This document shows, in pieces, positions 1 through 13,429 of a stretch of DNA of 64,000 nt (positions are counted from its first letter, which is position 1; every line of letters begins with the position of its first letter). The stretch comes from Cryptomeria japonica (taxonomy: Eukaryota > Streptophyta > Pinopsida > Cupressales > Cupressaceae), in the NCBI RefSeq assembly GCF_030272615.1, contig NC_081411.1, forward strand, positions 827,752,897 through 827,816,896, written 5' to 3'. The notes beneath the pieces are model-generated. The model was not told where the DNA came from. It worked only from the letters and a program-made list of their open reading frames with translations, and did no database searches. A program made the translations under genes and the position numbers.

Positions 1-879
1 GAATTGCATCATCAACCTCCTATCAACCATTGCAGATCTAAGGTATATCTCTCGACATCTACTTCAATTCAATACAAGGTTAATTCCTAAACTAGGGTTT
101 TACTCAAGGAAAAACCCTATTCACAAGCTTTTTTTTCTCTTTCTATGTGTAGGAAATTGATTTAGGTTGTGAGCAAAAAGAGGAGGACCAAGTAGCCCCA
201 CCACACGGGTCTTACGAATTTTGATTGATCTTCCAACAATGGATCTTGTGCATCGCTCTAACTTGGAAAATATATCACTTTCCCATCTAGAAGTTGCAAG
301 GCCAGATCACCCTACCACCCTAGTCCTGAGAATTCGGCCTGGATTTTCAACTACAGGTTCTAATTCACTTTATCTTCTTAGATCTCTATATGTGGCTCTG
401 TTAGAAGTATGGAACACTCTTTTATTACTATTTTACTTCAATTCTCTATTTTTTTCCCTTAGAAATTTACAATCCAAACACACTTTTGACTCTAAAAGGG
501 GAAGCAAACAAACAAGTAAATTTAATCAATATCTCAATTGTTTTCCTAGTTGAACTATGGCTAGATCTATTAGATTTACACTCCCCTTTTAATGTATGGT
601 TGATCTAGTGAAATTGGTGGTCTTACTATCCTAATTGGTGAAACCCTAATTTTACTAACCATACACTAGATATCGTTGGAAAGCTAGTTTGATGAAATTC
701 ATTGCAGTCTAGCTATTTTTTGCACATTTCTTTTGACAATTTTGCTAGATTGAAGTCACACTTTGTTTTCATTGCCTCTACTTGGTGTCACTTGGAAAAA
801 TTTATTTTGGAGATTACAAATTCTAGTTTTATCCATTCTAAGGGGTGTAAGCTACATATTGGTCCTTTTGTGTTCACCT
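1..879. other. Unassigned left edge, perhaps copia leader
   Basis: No gene is recognised here. A 110-codon open stretch at 221-553 resembles no family I know and has the composition of a chance ORF. The block lies immediately upstream of the first recognisable gag codons of the degenerate copia element (about 900), so it may be that element's leader or older flanking DNA. No LTR end or primer binding site can be seen, so the left boundary of that element is not fixed. Confidence 0.4.
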
Positions 880-894
880 ATACATCATGTTCAA

Positions 895-3518
895 ACCACG
901 GATTGAATTGTTGATTCCACATAATTATCACAAATGGAAACTCAAGATGTCACAGTTGTTGCAATCTTGAGGTCTTTGACAAATGTTGGATGAAGACTAA
1001 CCTAAGTTTACTAACGCAATTGAGCAGTTTGTTCATTGAAACAAAATGGATAAGGTGAAAGGACCTTTAGGTCTCCATATTTTTTATAACTTTTTGTTTA
1101 TATTATAGAGTGTAAAACACCTAAGGAGTGGTGGGAAAAACTTGTTGAGTTGTATGGTGAGGTCAATTAGTTTAGGATCTTGTAGCTTGAAGCCAATCTC
1201 CCCGTATTTCTCTAGATGCATTTCCCAATATTTAGGATTTCCTTACATAATTCAAGTTGATTTTGTCACAATTGAACAGATGTGATTATGCCAAATATGA
1301 TAAAGAGTGTATCTTCCTGATCCTATCTAGGCTAAGAGATGTTTTTCAAGTATTTTCTTCCTCTTTCTATTCTATTATGAACGTTATGGGAGAAGATCAC
1401 AATTTTTCTTCTTTTGAGGTTTTTTGTGACCATCTAACTAGGGAGTAGGTTAAATTGATTCGGATGGATACTTTTCTTAAAACTCACACTTTGATTACTC
1501 TATCTTCCAAGGGAAAGGGTAAGAATAAGAAGGAGCCCAAGACAAATTCTCCTATAGGTGGCGAGTCTCCTTCCAAGCCTAAGGCAAAAAATGATTAGAA
1601 GTCTAATCCTTCACCTCCTCCTCTTAACTCAAGGGATTAATCCTCCAAGTCCAAGAAGAAGAAGGAAAATTATTCCTTTTATAGAACATTAGGGCATAAT
1701 GATAAACATTGTTTTGTGAGTTTAGCATCATTAGAGGAAGTTATGAGGAACCACAGTATTGTCATGCCTAATTCTTCTTCCTTGGTAAAAGGGAAAGCTC
1801 TTATAGCTAAGGCTTTATCCTCTACAAGTGTTAGCTAGATTCTTGATTCATGTGCTTCACATCACATGGCTCATATCATGGATCTTCTTGATTCTATTTT
1901 CGATCGTAGTACTTCATATATTGTAGTTGGTAACTCTTCATAGATTTCAACTCTAGGGATATGTTCAATTCAAAGGTAGGATGGTTACATTGATGATTTT
2001 CTTCTCATTCCTAATATTTTACATAAATGTTTTTCCATCTATCAAATTTGTCATCATGATGATGCGTGGATGTTGAGTTCTCTCCTAATGATGTAACTAT
2101 TCAAGAGTTACATGATCTTGAGCATGCTTTTGCTACAGACACAGTTGATCATGTGGCTTGTTTATATAGGTTTGATGGATTTGAGTCTTCATTAGGATCA
2201 TACCTTATTACTCATGTAGTTTCATTGAGCCAGATTTGGCATGAATGGTTTGGATGCCTGAATTATAGATATCTTCAACATATGAGCACACAAAACTTGG
2301 TGATTGGTCTTCCTCAAATCTCTTATATAAAGGGAGTTTGTCAAAGTTGTGTACTTGGAAAACATAATAGGGATTCCTTTCCAAAGGGTATAGCCACACA
2401 TGCTTTGACACCCCTTGAGTTGGTATATAGTGACCTCATGTGATTTTTGACTTCTTCATTTTTAGGGGCTAAGTATGTGCTAAATTTTATTGATGACTTC
2501 TACTAGCACACATGGGTGTACTTTTTCAAGTACAAGGATGAGGTTATTTGATTTTTCATGACCTTACTAGTATTTGTGGAGAAGTAGTTTGGTATTTCTC
2601 TCTAAAAGATCTACATAGATAATGGGGGTGAATATATCAATCAGGCATTTTAGGACTTCCATAGTGATCGAGGCATTCTTCATCAATACACGGTCCCACA
2701 CACTACTTAGAAAAATGGTGTGGTTGAGCAAAAGAATAAGACTTCATGGGAGATGGGCAATTGTATGCTTTAGTGTAGGTCTATGGCTCCAACATTTTGG
2801 GTTGATGCTATCAGTTGTGCCAACTACATTCAAAATCATGTACGTCACAAGGTTGTACAAAATATGACTCTCAAGTAGCTTTGCTCTCATATCAATTCTA
2901 AGGTATCGTTCTTCAAATTATTTGGTAGTGATGCATGGTCGTTAATTCCACATGGTAGGTGCAAAGCAATGGAGAAGAAGAGTCAGTGGTTATTTTTTGT
3001 TAGCTATTGTGAGCATGTTAAGGGTTATCATGTATTTTACCCTATTAACCAAGAGGTTCATATTCATCGCGATGTTCATTTTGATGATTCCTTCACTCCA
3101 ATGGATTCTCCATCACAAACCTCCTCCTCCCTTCTTCCTAGTTCTTCTTCATAGGATGTTTTCCTTCCTATAGATGATGATGATGTTTTGCTTCTCTTGC
3201 AGGTGATCCCATAACTACCAATCACACTCATTCTCAAACTTCAGGTATCATCCTTTTAAGTCTATAGTTTCTACTAATCCTTAGAAGTTTTCAGATGCTT
3301 CGAGTGTTCTCGAATGGGATAGTGCTATGGGTGAGGATTATTCTTCTTTGATGAAGAATCATACTTGGGATCTTGTTCCACTTCCTAAGGGAGGAAAGTT
3401 GGTCTAGTGCAAGTGGGTGTATCTTACCAAGTTTGTAGTTGATGGCTCTATTGACAAATACAAGGCTTGTCTTGTGGCTAAGGGGTTTTATTAGGTCAAG
3501 GTTATTGACTATTCCTAT
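895..3518 (+). pseudogene. Outer copia gag-pol, 5' part (gag, PR, IN, start of RT)
   Basis: Conceptual translation with frameshifts gives a gag start (NYHKWKLKMSQLL), a degenerate zinc knuckle (LGHNDKHC near 1690), the aspartic protease motif DSCASHH near 1845, a GAG-pre-integrase domain (CQSCVLGKHNRDSFPKG at about 2338-2390), the integrase core (YSDLM, then DNGGEY near 2620-2635) and the opening of RT (MGEDYSSLMKNHTWDLVPLP at about 3330-3385). Domain order is copia (integrase before RT). In-frame stops occur throughout, so no polyprotein can be made. It ends where the inner copia LTR begins. Confidence 0.8.
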
Positions 3519-4390
3519 TGGGAATTAAGGTGTCTCAAACTTAGCAATTCCAATTTATTTATTTATTATTATTTTGCATTTTTTCATGGTTATTTGGCAT
3601 TTATATTATTAAATAAATGTGTCCATCATAAGGGGTGCGGGTTTTATGACTTGGCACTTTTATCATATGTAGGTGCCTTTAAAATAATGTTATTAGTTGT
3701 CAAAAGATGCCCATGAAGTGGTCTAGCATGGAAAACCTATTTTTAAGGATGTTATAATACATTCTATGATAGTTGCCAGGGCTAAAAATGGGGTGGATTA
3801 TTTTGGACATAAAAATTAGTTATTATAACAAATGTAAGAGGATCTTGACATAATTTATTAATAGTCTATGATGCATGGAAGAGTACATCCTATTTTTGGG
3901 GGATTCTTGTAACATCTTGTAAGAAGGTGTAATATCATGTAAGAGACCATGTAACAACTTGTAAGAAGGTGTAATATCATGTAAGAGACTATGTTTGACA
4001 TGCTGGGTCATATGGATTTTTACCATGGTATTATGGAACCTTGTTTTGACCCATGGTAATATTTTTTGGTGGTATTTTGAGCACCCATGGGTCTATATAT
4101 TGGGGGGTTGAGTTGGAGACAAGTATGAGTTAGTTCAATTTTTTTTTGCAAGGGTTATGTTGTTGGATTGAAGACAAGAGTTGAGTTTGAGAGTTGTATT
4201 GTAATTTCATATTGTTAGTATTTCTCCAAAAGGGTTTCTCCACATAATTCTAATGTCGTGTGTTTAATATTCTATGGTGTTACCTTTTGATGTTATAGCT
4301 GATTTATTTAATATGATAAATATTTTTAAATCTGATTTACATTTTGATTTGAAGCTACATATATAATTGTTCACCTCTTCTTTTCTAACA
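3519..4390 (+). repeat. 5' LTR of inner copia
   Basis: Begins TGGGAATTAAGG and ends TCTAACA just before the primer binding site. It aligns along its length with 8527-9399. It carries a 42-bp tandem duplication (3919-4002) that the 3' LTR lacks, so the duplication arose after insertion. Confidence 0.82.
3919..4002. repeat. 42-bp tandem duplication inside the 5' LTR
   Basis: The unit starting GTAAGAAGGTGTAATATCAT occurs at 3919 and again at 3961. The matching place in the 3' LTR (about 8940-8985) has a single copy, so this is a post-insertion duplication. Confidence 0.75.
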
Positions 4391-4392
4391 TT

Positions 4393-4405
4393 TGGTATCA
4401 AAGCC
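4393..4405 (+). other. Primer binding site of inner copia
   Basis: TGGTATCAAAGCC, two bases after the 5' LTR. It matches the complement of the initiator methionine tRNA 3' end with one change from the common TGGTATCAGAGCC, as is usual for Ty1/copia elements. Confidence 0.8.
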
Positions 4406-4500
4406 CAGCCAATTTTATGTCTTGGGTGGTAGAAGGGAGGTGTTTTGAGCATTTGTGGGGGTTTCAATTGATCTATTCTTTGCAAATTTGTGTTGATATC

Positions 4501-7500
4501 ATGGCTGCAACTTCATCTTGTTTGGACATAGAGAAGATAAATGGAATATATTATGACTTGTGGAAGCTGAAAATGGAAGATATCCTTTAAGAACAAGATT
4601 GATGGGTGGTTGTAGAAATAAAGATAAACCCAAGAAACTTACTAATGAAGACTAGGAGAAGGTGGATTAAAAAGCATCAGGTATTATCAAGTTGTGTCTT
4701 TTGGATTTTGTTCCTCTAAATGTGTCAAAAAAAAAAGATTTCACATGCCTTGTGAAATTGAGTTGGTGAGATCTACCAAGCCAAAGTTTGGTAAATACAA
4801 TTTACTTGAAACAAAATTTCTTTTCTCTTAAGATGAAGGAAGGTGATACAATAGTCGAGCATTTGATTTCTTTTAATTTAATTTCAAGTCAACTAACCTC
4901 TATTCATATTTTAGTTGAAGAAGAGGATAAATGCATAATGATTCTTTGTTCTTTACCTGATTCATGGGAAAAAAATATTTTTGTTGTCATTGCTAACCTT
5001 GAATATCTAAAGATGGATACCCTTGTTGGAGCTTTGTTGGCACATGAAATAAGGAGAAAGAGTATAGATAGCTCAAGTGATGCTCTCAATGTCAAGTGAA
5101 GGTCCAAAAAAAGAGAGTCTAAAGGAGATAAGGATGGGCCTAAAGACAAGTCTAATGATAGATCTAAAACTCTTGGTAAAAAGAACAAAGTGAAGTGTTG
5201 AAAATGCAAAAAGAGAGGACGTGTAAAGAAGGAATGAGAGAATCCAAAGAAACAATTTGATTCCTCTATAAAGAAATCCTCAAAATGAGGTGATGATGCT
5301 TTGACATCTTCTCTTCGTGTTATGACTAAGGAACGTTTTAATTGATTTTGGATGCTTGTATCGCATGACTCCTCATAAGGAGTGGTTTTTCATGTATTAG
5401 AAGTATGATGGAGGAGAAATATATCTCGATGATATTTCTTCATATCTTATTGGTGGAAGGGTTAAGATTCAGGTGTGTTTTAGTGATGGGAGAATAAAAT
5501 CTCTTTCGGGTGTTTTGCATGTTCCAGGATTAGAAAGAAAATTAATTTTAGTTTCTATGTTGAATGATATTAGAATGCATGTAACATTTGACAAGCATGG
5601 TTGCTTATTAGTAAGAGAAAACTTGGTGGAAGCAAGGGTGATAAGGAAGGGGACTTTATTTAAGCTTAATGCCACCACAATTGTTAAATCTTCTAATGTA
5701 GCTAAATCTAAAAATACTTGTATGTTCTGGCACCATAGATTGGGCCACAATAGTGAGAATGGCTTAAAAAGCATTTTCAAAAAAAATTGTTAGATAGTTT
5801 TTCTTCTTTTGATGAGAGTTTGAATTTTGTGAACAATATGTGTTTGGCAAACAAATCAAAAAAATCATTTCTTTCAAGCAGTAATAAATCTAAGAATAAA
5901 TTGGAAATTATTTACTCAGATGTATTAGGTCTAGTGGGTATTGAATCAATTAGAAGATCTCTATATTTTGTCTCCTTCATCGTTGATGCTTCTAGATATA
6001 CCTGGTTATATTTTAGTAGGCATTAAAATTTAAATTTTTCATTAAATTTAAATATTTTAAGGCCTTAGTTTAAAAACAAATTGATTGTAAAATCAAGGTT
6101 TTAAGAACTGATAAGGGAGGATTATAGTATTCTAAGGAATTTGATGAATTTTGTAAGCATGCATGAATTGTAAGACAAAAAACTACTATGTATACTTTAC
6201 GACAAAATGGAGTTGCAGAAAGGTTAAATCAAACAATAATGGAAAGAGAAATAAGTATGTTAAGTGATTAATGGCTTGATTGATGCTTTTTGGTAGAATC
6301 TATAAGTACTACTTGTTACTTGTAAAATAGATCTCCTTCTAAGGCTCTTAATGCAATGCCTTATGAAGTGTGGGTAGGTAAGAAATCCCATGTTTCACAT
6401 TTAAGGGTATTTGGTTGTGAGGCTTATGTTCATGTGCTTAAAGAAAAGTGAAATAGGTTGGATCAAAGCTTAAAAGTACATATTTATTGGATATGGTGAT
6501 AATGTAAAAGGGATATAAGTTATGGAATCCTCTAACCAAGAAAATTATTTTCTAGAGATATGATTTTCAGGGAACTTGGTGTTATTTCTTATCTTGAACA
6601 ACTAAACAAAAAAGATAAGGAAAAGAAATTGCATTTTGAAATTAATCAAGAAAGTGCACCTCGATAAGAACAAAGAGATGGACCTGAGGATAAGGATGAG
6701 AAAGAAGGACATGAGAGTTCATTAAATTATTATTGATCAAACCAAAGAACATGAAGAGGTTGAGCAAGATCAAGAACAACAAGAGCCCCATACTCCTATT
6801 CTTTATATATCCGCAAGACAACAAAATCTAATTGACATATATAGCCCACTACATTTCCATTGTATATTTTCTTTATTAAGTACCGATGATGAACCTAGAT
6901 CCTATATGGAAGTTATTTCTAGCATGTGATTATGATTCTTGGCAACAAGCCATGCTAGAGGAGATGATGGCATTAGAATCATATGATACATGGGATCTTT
7001 TTTGTTTTCCCAAAGGAAGAAAAGCCATTGGTTGTAAAAGGGTCTACAAAAATAAATTTGGAGTAGACAACACATTGAAACATTAAAAAGATAGATGGGA
7101 AACTAAGGGATACTCCTAGAGAGAGGGAGTTGATTTTGACAGGATTTTCTCTCCTATTGCTAAATTGTCCTCTATTAGATTGTGTTTATCTATTGCTGCA
7201 ACTAATCATTTTGAGATTGAGCAAATTGATGTTAAAACTGCTCTTTTGTATGGAGACTTGGAAGAGAAAATTTTAAATGCAACAACATTAAGGATTTGAG
7301 GTAAAATAAAATGAACACTTGGTTTGTAGGTTAAAACAATCTCTTTATGGTTTTAAATAATCTCCTTGAATGTGAGACCAAAAAATTGATACATCTATCA
7401 TGAAATTGGGTTTTGTTAAAAGTGAAGAAGATCGTTGTGTATAGATTAAATGTATTGATGATACTATTATAATCACTGTCTTGCATGTGGGTGATATGCT

Positions 7501-8463
7501 ATATTGATGATACTATTTTAAGGCAATGGTTAGTGAGCTAAAAGATAATCTTTTAGGGGCATTTGATATGAAAGATTTAAGAGTTTCTAGGTACATACTT
7601 GGTGTGAAAATCAAGGGAGTCTGGGTAAATAGAAAGATTTGGTTATCACAAAGTAAGTATGTTGGTACTATTTTGAACAAATTAATATGCAAGATTGTAA
7701 ACCAATAAGAATTCCTTTACAGGTTGACACTAAGATTTTGTTAAATATGTGTCCCAAGAATGATGATGATTTAGAGGACATGTCTAATGTAACTTGTGTT
7801 AGTGTTGTAGGAAGTTTGATGTATCAATGATTTGCACTAGACTGGATATTCCACACACAGTGGAAGTTTTAAGCAAATTTATGTCTAACCCTAGTCGAGA
7901 ACATCAAAATCATGTTAAAAAGGGTGTTTAGATATTTGCAAGGAACTTTTGATTATTGTTTAGAATATTATGGTACTAATACTATGGATAAGACATTGGA
8001 CATACAATAGTGTGTTGATGCAAATTAGGTAGGTGACTTGGATAGTCAAAGGTCCACATGTGGGTATGCGTTTAATTTGTTTGGAGGAGATGTAAGTTGG
8101 GCGAGTAAGAGGTAACCAATAGTTTCTTTATCCACTACTAAAGTAGAGTGCATGGTTGCTATCCATGTTGTAAAGAGGTAGTATGGTTACAAATATTGTG
8201 TGTATTGGTTTTGCTTGTAGGAAAATTCAAGTTAATCGTGATAGTTAAAGTGCAATTAATTTAGCTAACAATCCTATGCATCATGAATAGACTAAGCATA
8301 TGGATGTACGATACAATTTTGTTCATGAATTGATTGCAAATGAACAGATTGAGTTGAAGAAAATTCACACTCAGATGAACATTGCAGATTATCTCACCAA
8401 ACCTATAAGCATAGAAAATTTTACTTGGTGCAAAAAGGCCATAGGCCTTGTTTCTTGTTCCTA
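4501..8463 (+). pseudogene. Inner copia gag-pol polyprotein, inactivated
   Basis: Starts with a plausible gag methionine (MAATSSCLDIEKINGIYYDL). Then come gag (open 4788-5099), a zinc-knuckle remnant (KCKKRGRVKK near 5200), a protease remnant (ILDACIASHM near 5345), GAG-pre-integrase (5473-5793, with FWHHRLGHNSENGLKS), the integrase start (LEIIYSDVLG near 5905), RT (SPIAKLSSIRLCLSIAA near 7150; QIDVKTALLYGDL near 7225) and RNase H (DLDSQRSTCGYAFNLFGG near 8035; LTKPISIENF near 8395). The order is copia. Dozens of stops and frameshifts make it non-functional. Confidence 0.85.
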
Positions 8464-8512
8464 GTTGATTCCATGATGGTGTGATTTTCTTTCCTCTTGC
8501 AAGGTATTTGAC

Positions 8513-8526
8513 AAGTGGGAGAATTT
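8513..8526 (+). other. Polypurine tract of inner copia
   Basis: AAGTGGGAGAATTT lies directly before the 3' LTR. It is the usual plant copia second-strand primer tract. Confidence 0.7.
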
Positions 8527-9399
8527 TGGGAATTAAGGTGTCTAAACCTTATCAATTCTAGGTTATTTATTTATTTATTTATTATTATTTTATATTTTCT
8601 TGTGGTTATTTGACATTTATGTTATTAAATTATAAAAGTAGTCTATCATAAGGGGTGTGGGTTTTATGAGTTGGCACTTTTGCCACATGTCGGTGCCTTT
8701 AAAATCATGTTATTTGTTGTCAAAAGATTCCCACCAAGTGGTATAACATGGGAAGCCTAATTTTAGGGATATTACAACATATTCTATGACAATTGTAAGG
8801 GCTAAAATGAGGTGAATCACTTTGGGTGTGAGAATTAGTTATTATGGAATATGCACAAGAGGATCCTTACATAATTTATTAATAGTGTATGATGCATGTA
8901 AGAGTATCTCTTATTTTTGGGGGATTCTTATGACAACATGTAAAAAGGTGTAATGTCATGTAAGAGACTAAGTTTGGCATGTAGGGGTTGTATGGATTTT
9001 TACCATGATAGTTTGGAACCTTGATTTAACCCATGGTAATGTTTTATAGTGGTATGTTGAGCCCCCATGGGTCTATATATTAAAGGTTGAGTTGGAGACA
9101 AGTATGAGTTGGTTCAAGTTTTGTCTTGTAGCGGTTATGTTGTTGGATTAAAGACAAGAGCGGAGTTTGAGAGTTGTATTGTAATTTCATATTGCTGACA
9201 GTACACATATTTCATCTCTTCTTGGTGGATTTTTTTCTCGAAAGGGTTTCTCCATGTGATTCTGATATTATGTGTTTGATATTATGTGGTGTTATCTTTT
9301 GATGTTATAGCCGATTTCTTTCATATGATAAATATTGTTAAATTTGATTTATAGTTTAATTTGAAGCTAGATATATAGTTCACCTCTTCTTTTTCGATA
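8527..9399 (+). repeat. 3' LTR of inner copia
   Basis: Begins TGGGAATTAAGG like the 5' LTR and ends in a drifted copy of its end (TTTTTCGATA against TTTTCTAACA). The host RT reading frame resumes a few bases later. Confidence 0.8.
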
Positions 9400-10580
9400 A
9401 TTTTGAGACCTTTTCTCTTATAGCCAAGGTGGATTCCATTCATCTTGTACTTTCTATTGCTACATATAAGGGTTGGTCAGTGTCTTAGATGGATGTGAAG
9501 AGTGCTTTCCTACATGGTGATCTTCAAGAGGCTTGGTATGTAAAGATGGATAGTTTTTTCCTTGCTTTTGGATTCACTAGATGTCGCTCTGATCCCACAT
9601 TATATATTTAAAGACATGGGGGGGATCTTCTCATTCTTGTGATTTAAGTGGATGATTTGATTATCACAAGGAGCTCTCTTGCCTTGATTGAGGATACTAG
9701 GAGAGATGGAGTGTTTTAACTTGACTAAACTTGTTCTCTTGCATTACTTACTTGGTTTTTAGGTTCAACGGTCTTCTACAAGTATCTATATATTTCAGTA
9801 GAAGTAGGCTATTGATTTGATTCAAAGATTTGGGTCAATTGATTGCAAGATAGCCCCCACTTCTTTTCAAGCAGGCATTTGTTGTCTACCAGTTGCACCA
9901 CTCTGTTAGTTGATGCTACTTTGTATCAACAGTTGGTTGGTAGCATTTTATACATAGTCATCTCAATATTTCCTTTGTAATTGGTCCCGTCTCTTGTTTC
10001 TCCCAAGATCCTCATGAGAGTAATTGTAACATGGCCAAATGTTTCTTTCCATTTAGGGAACTACACAATTTGACTTTCATTACACATCAAAAGCTACTTA
10101 GATCGTGGGCTTCACTAACTCTAATTGGGTGATGTTGATGATCAGAGGTCTACTTTTGAATTTGCCTTTTGTCTTGGTTTTGGTCCAATTACTTGGTCTT
10201 GCAAGAAGTAAACAACTATTGCATTATCATTGATTGAGGCTAAGTATCAAGCAGTAGTTTTGGCTTGTAAGGAGGTTCTTTGGCTTCGCTAGTTGATGAT
10301 TGAGTTTGGCCTTCTTTTTTATCAAATCCCACTGCTCTTTGGAGTGATAATCATACTTATATTCATATTTCTTGCAACTCAGTGGAGCATCAGTGTAATA
10401 AACATATTGAGATCCACATGCACTTCATTTGGTAGCTCAGGATGACATTCTTACTTTAGAGTATTTGCCTACAAAGCAACAAGTTGTAGATATGTTCACT
10501 AAACCTTTGGCATCTCATCGCTATCTTTTATTGCGATCAATATTAGAGGTGAAGGAAGTTGTCCTTGGGGGGTATTGAGG
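9400..10580 (+). pseudogene. Outer copia gag-pol, 3' part (RT rest and RNase H)
   Basis: This continues the RT broken at 3518: FETFSLIAKVDSIHLVLS, then MDVKSAFLHGDLQEAWYVKM (about 9490-9548), VDDLII near 9650, LVGSILY near 9930, the RNase H stretch EAKYQAVVLACKEVLWLR (about 10228-10290) and the C-terminal TKPLASHRYLLLRSILEV near 10500. Stops interrupt every segment. Removing 3519-9399 would restore collinearity with the 5' part, which is the evidence for nesting. Confidence 0.8.
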
Positions 10581-10792
10581 GGTCCTCCTTTCTTCTACTT
10601 TTTTCTTTTGAGCATTTTGCTAATTTCTCTCTTTTGGAGAGGAGTTTTCTCCCACAATGTTTTTCTCCTATTCTCTGTCTGTGAGAGATTTCATTGAATT
10701 GCATTGTAGTTGTACATGGGTACCTAGCATGGCCTTGTTATCGAGACCTGTATTGCATAATAATCTCCCTAAGATGCACTTAAGGCGAGGGG

Positions 10793-11100
10793 TGTTGGTG
10801 TAGGCTTAAGTTCTACTTAGGTTACCGGTATTTTACATTATTAGATATTAATTACTACTATATAATAATATTTGGTGCATTTTAATTTTTTGGTTGAGGT
10901 TGTTAATTAGTTTTTGCTCGTACTTATCACACCTTCATTATATATTCAAGGTCCTTGTACAATTTGTATCATCTGATTCATTATACACTTATAGTGAAAT
11001 ATCATCTCTTTGTTGCTTCTCTTTGTTGTTGTGAAGGTTTCTCTTGGTGTGTAGAATGAGTTTCTTGGTGCTCTAATACTAAGGAGAATCGTAAGGGAAG
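10793..11100 (+). repeat. 3' LTR-like end of the outer copia
   Basis: After pol and a 200-bp leader, a run GGCGAGGGG precedes TGTTGGTGTAGG, the expected PPT-then-TG start of a copia LTR. The stretch has copia LTR style (short AT-rich promoter, then pyrimidine-rich tail). Its right end is uncertain and no 5' LTR is available for comparison. Confidence 0.5.
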
Positions 11101-13429
11101 AAAAATTATTGCAAATCAATATAGAGGACACCACATAAAGAAGATGATACTAAATATAAAAAAGATTGAGAAAAAAAGTTGTGGAATACATCACAAATGT
11201 ATTTATGATGGGTACATAAATAAAAGAAGAGTATTGCCTAGGAAGAAAATCTATTACAAAATCTATAAAGTATAATAAAAATGGTGGAGTGGATAGACAT
11301 GAAAAGTGTGATACCCCAAAAGGAAAATTTTCAAGCAAGGAAAGAAGTTAATAACCTAAAACATGGAGAAAAAGGTCCTAGAAATTAATATTGCCATGTT
11401 AAGAAGGATGACATACCAAAAAAATTAAAAAGGAATTGATGGCAAGGAATATTACTTGTAATGATGTCTTGAGGATGAGATAGTAATTTACATGTGAGGA
11501 GGATGTTGGCAGGTTCAAAAACAAAACAAAACAAACTAATAGTCATTACAAAACAATACAAACTAATAGTCATTGGAAGACCATTGCAGTACCAATTATT
11601 GTCATGAAGTACCCTTTCAGACACAAATACATGTAGAAGGATATTTCCCTATCCTAATAGAAGGTTATATGATAATTTGACCTCATCACAAGTGATGATG
11701 GAGAAGGAACATAGAGAAAAAATAATAAATCAATATTATAATAGATGATATGAGGCATATATGATGTCTATATCTATGTTTGAGATAAATAATGCACATT
11801 TTATGAAGAATATATGATATGAATATATCAACAAACCTATCTTATGATACTAATAAATGTATAAAATTATTTAAATACTTATAATATTCATATTTTATGT
11901 ACTGCACTATCCTAATTTCTTTCTTATTATATCACCCTAGGATTAATTTCTATGACATAAATAATCACTATCTTAATCTTGTATTTTATTGTCACACAAA
12001 ACTAGGACCAAGATAAAGAAAACAAAATATAAGGAATGAAAAGTTAATACTAATGATTGTAAGACCTTGGGAAGTTCTCAAGAACCTATTGCTTGAATTT
12101 TTAAATTGCTAAATGAGTCATCGATAAGGAAGAATGGATTTATAAGGTTGTTGGATAGTTGGGATAAGGCAAACCCATTTCTTATCCATGAATGAGCTCC
12201 AAATGACCCCAAATTTTTTATGGAATTTTTTTCCCTAGGTGTGAAATTTGTATAATTAGTTTCAAACACATTAAAAAAAAGAAAAAAATAATAATTTAAA
12301 ATGTACAATTTTAAGACTGAGAAATGAGAGAAAATGGAGAAAAGGAACACATTTACTTGATCAAAATTGAAAGTGAAGAGTTGTACAAAGGTGAGAAGAC
12401 TAGAAATAGTTTTAGTAAGTGAAGTAATTTGGATAAAATTTGATTAACAAAATATGACCAAAATAATCTTCTAGATCTATTATGTAAGAGTTTTTGGCCA
12501 TTGATAGGAATGTAAATAATTATCATAGCCACATGTCTTTGATCGATAAAAAAATGGTTGCACTATATACTTTACTATATTTCCACCCTCAAATATAAAC
12601 ATTATTTATGAATGGTTAGAAAAAAAGAATAAAGGTCTTTAGTAAGAAATTAAAGAATATTCAACCACTATTTCTAGCCTTGTCAAAACCCTAGTCCATG
12701 GTTTTTTAGTTTTTTGATTGAAACACAAAGCTAGGGTTCAATATTCAAGTGTTTTACATGTGATTACTATATGATTTAATCTGTATTCTTTAGGGAAAAG
12801 TTGCTAACAGATCTATCAAGTTACAATACAAAGTGTTTTCAAAATCTCAAAGGATGCTAATGTGTAAATTAGTATTTTAGCAATAACTATTTTGGGTAAT
12901 TATTAATTCTATTGTTGTATTTATGGATAAGGATGAGAGATTATTTTTAGGTTAGGTTTTAGTTAGTTTTATTTGTTTTAAGGTTTGGTTTTGTTTTAAA
13001 TTTCTTTCTATCTTTTTAATAGTGCTTATGCATTTTGCTTTAAAACTCACTTTTTGGGATTAAAAATTAGATAATTTCAAAGTCTTGAATATCAAGCATT
13101 TGTAATCTACAAATAAGTGTTTTGAGCATATAAGATCTAAAGGATAGTTAATTCTATTCTCATGCTACAAATACCATTGTTTAATTTTATTATTTATCAT
13201 GTTGATATTTTCATCAAGTTAACTAAAAGTAGATATTATTGAGTCAAGTTTGTATTGGTGACATCTTACTACTTTAGTTGTGCCTATAAACACAACTTAA
13301 CTATCTATTTCTTAAAATTTCCTTCTTGTATTCCTTTTATAGTCTTGTTTGCATGTAATAGTTTGCCTGTATTGTGGCCAACCTAAGAGTGTCATTTTCA
13401 TGTGTTTATATTAGTGATTTTTTTTTTCT
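11101..13429. other. Gene-free AT-rich stretch
   Basis: No coding family, terminal repeat or RNA gene is recognised. The longest open stretches are under 91 codons and low in complexity. A short imperfect duplication of an ACAAACTAATAGTCATT motif sits near 11533-11578. Confidence 0.5.

Larger units (their letters stand above)
3519..9399 (+). mobile_element. Inner Ty1/copia element nested in the outer copia RT
   Basis: A full-length but decayed copia element of about 5.9 kb. Two LTRs of similar length (3519-4390 and 8527-9399) flank gag-pol. A TGGTATCAAAGCC primer site follows the 5' LTR and a purine tract precedes the 3' LTR. Both LTRs begin TGGGAATTAAGG. The 5-bp target duplication is not clear: CCTAT precedes the 5' LTR, while the sequence after the 3' LTR has drifted. 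By eye the LTRs differ at well over a tenth of positions in their first 200 bp, so insertion is old, yet younger than the element it interrupts. Confidence 0.85.
880..11100 (+). mobile_element. Outer degenerate Ty1/copia element, split by a younger copia
   Basis: Copia-type domains are readable in order on the + strand: gag (about 900-1700), protease (DSCASHHM near 1845), GAG-pre-integrase (2220-2400), integrase (2440-2950) and the start of reverse transcriptase (3290-3518). The reading then stops abruptly at 3518 and resumes at about 9405 with the following RT segment (FETFSLIAKVDS), continuing to RNase H and a 3' LTR-like region. The block between is a second copia element. Many stops and frameshifts show it is long dead. 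The 5' LTR is absent or unrecognisable. Confidence 0.8.

Noticed and set aside
221-553. 110-codon ORF as a gene
   Set aside because: No motif, no supporting context, and composition typical of non-coding AT-rich DNA.
2208-2411. Minus-strand ORF
   Set aside because: Shadow of the copia GAG-pre-integrase domain on the + strand.
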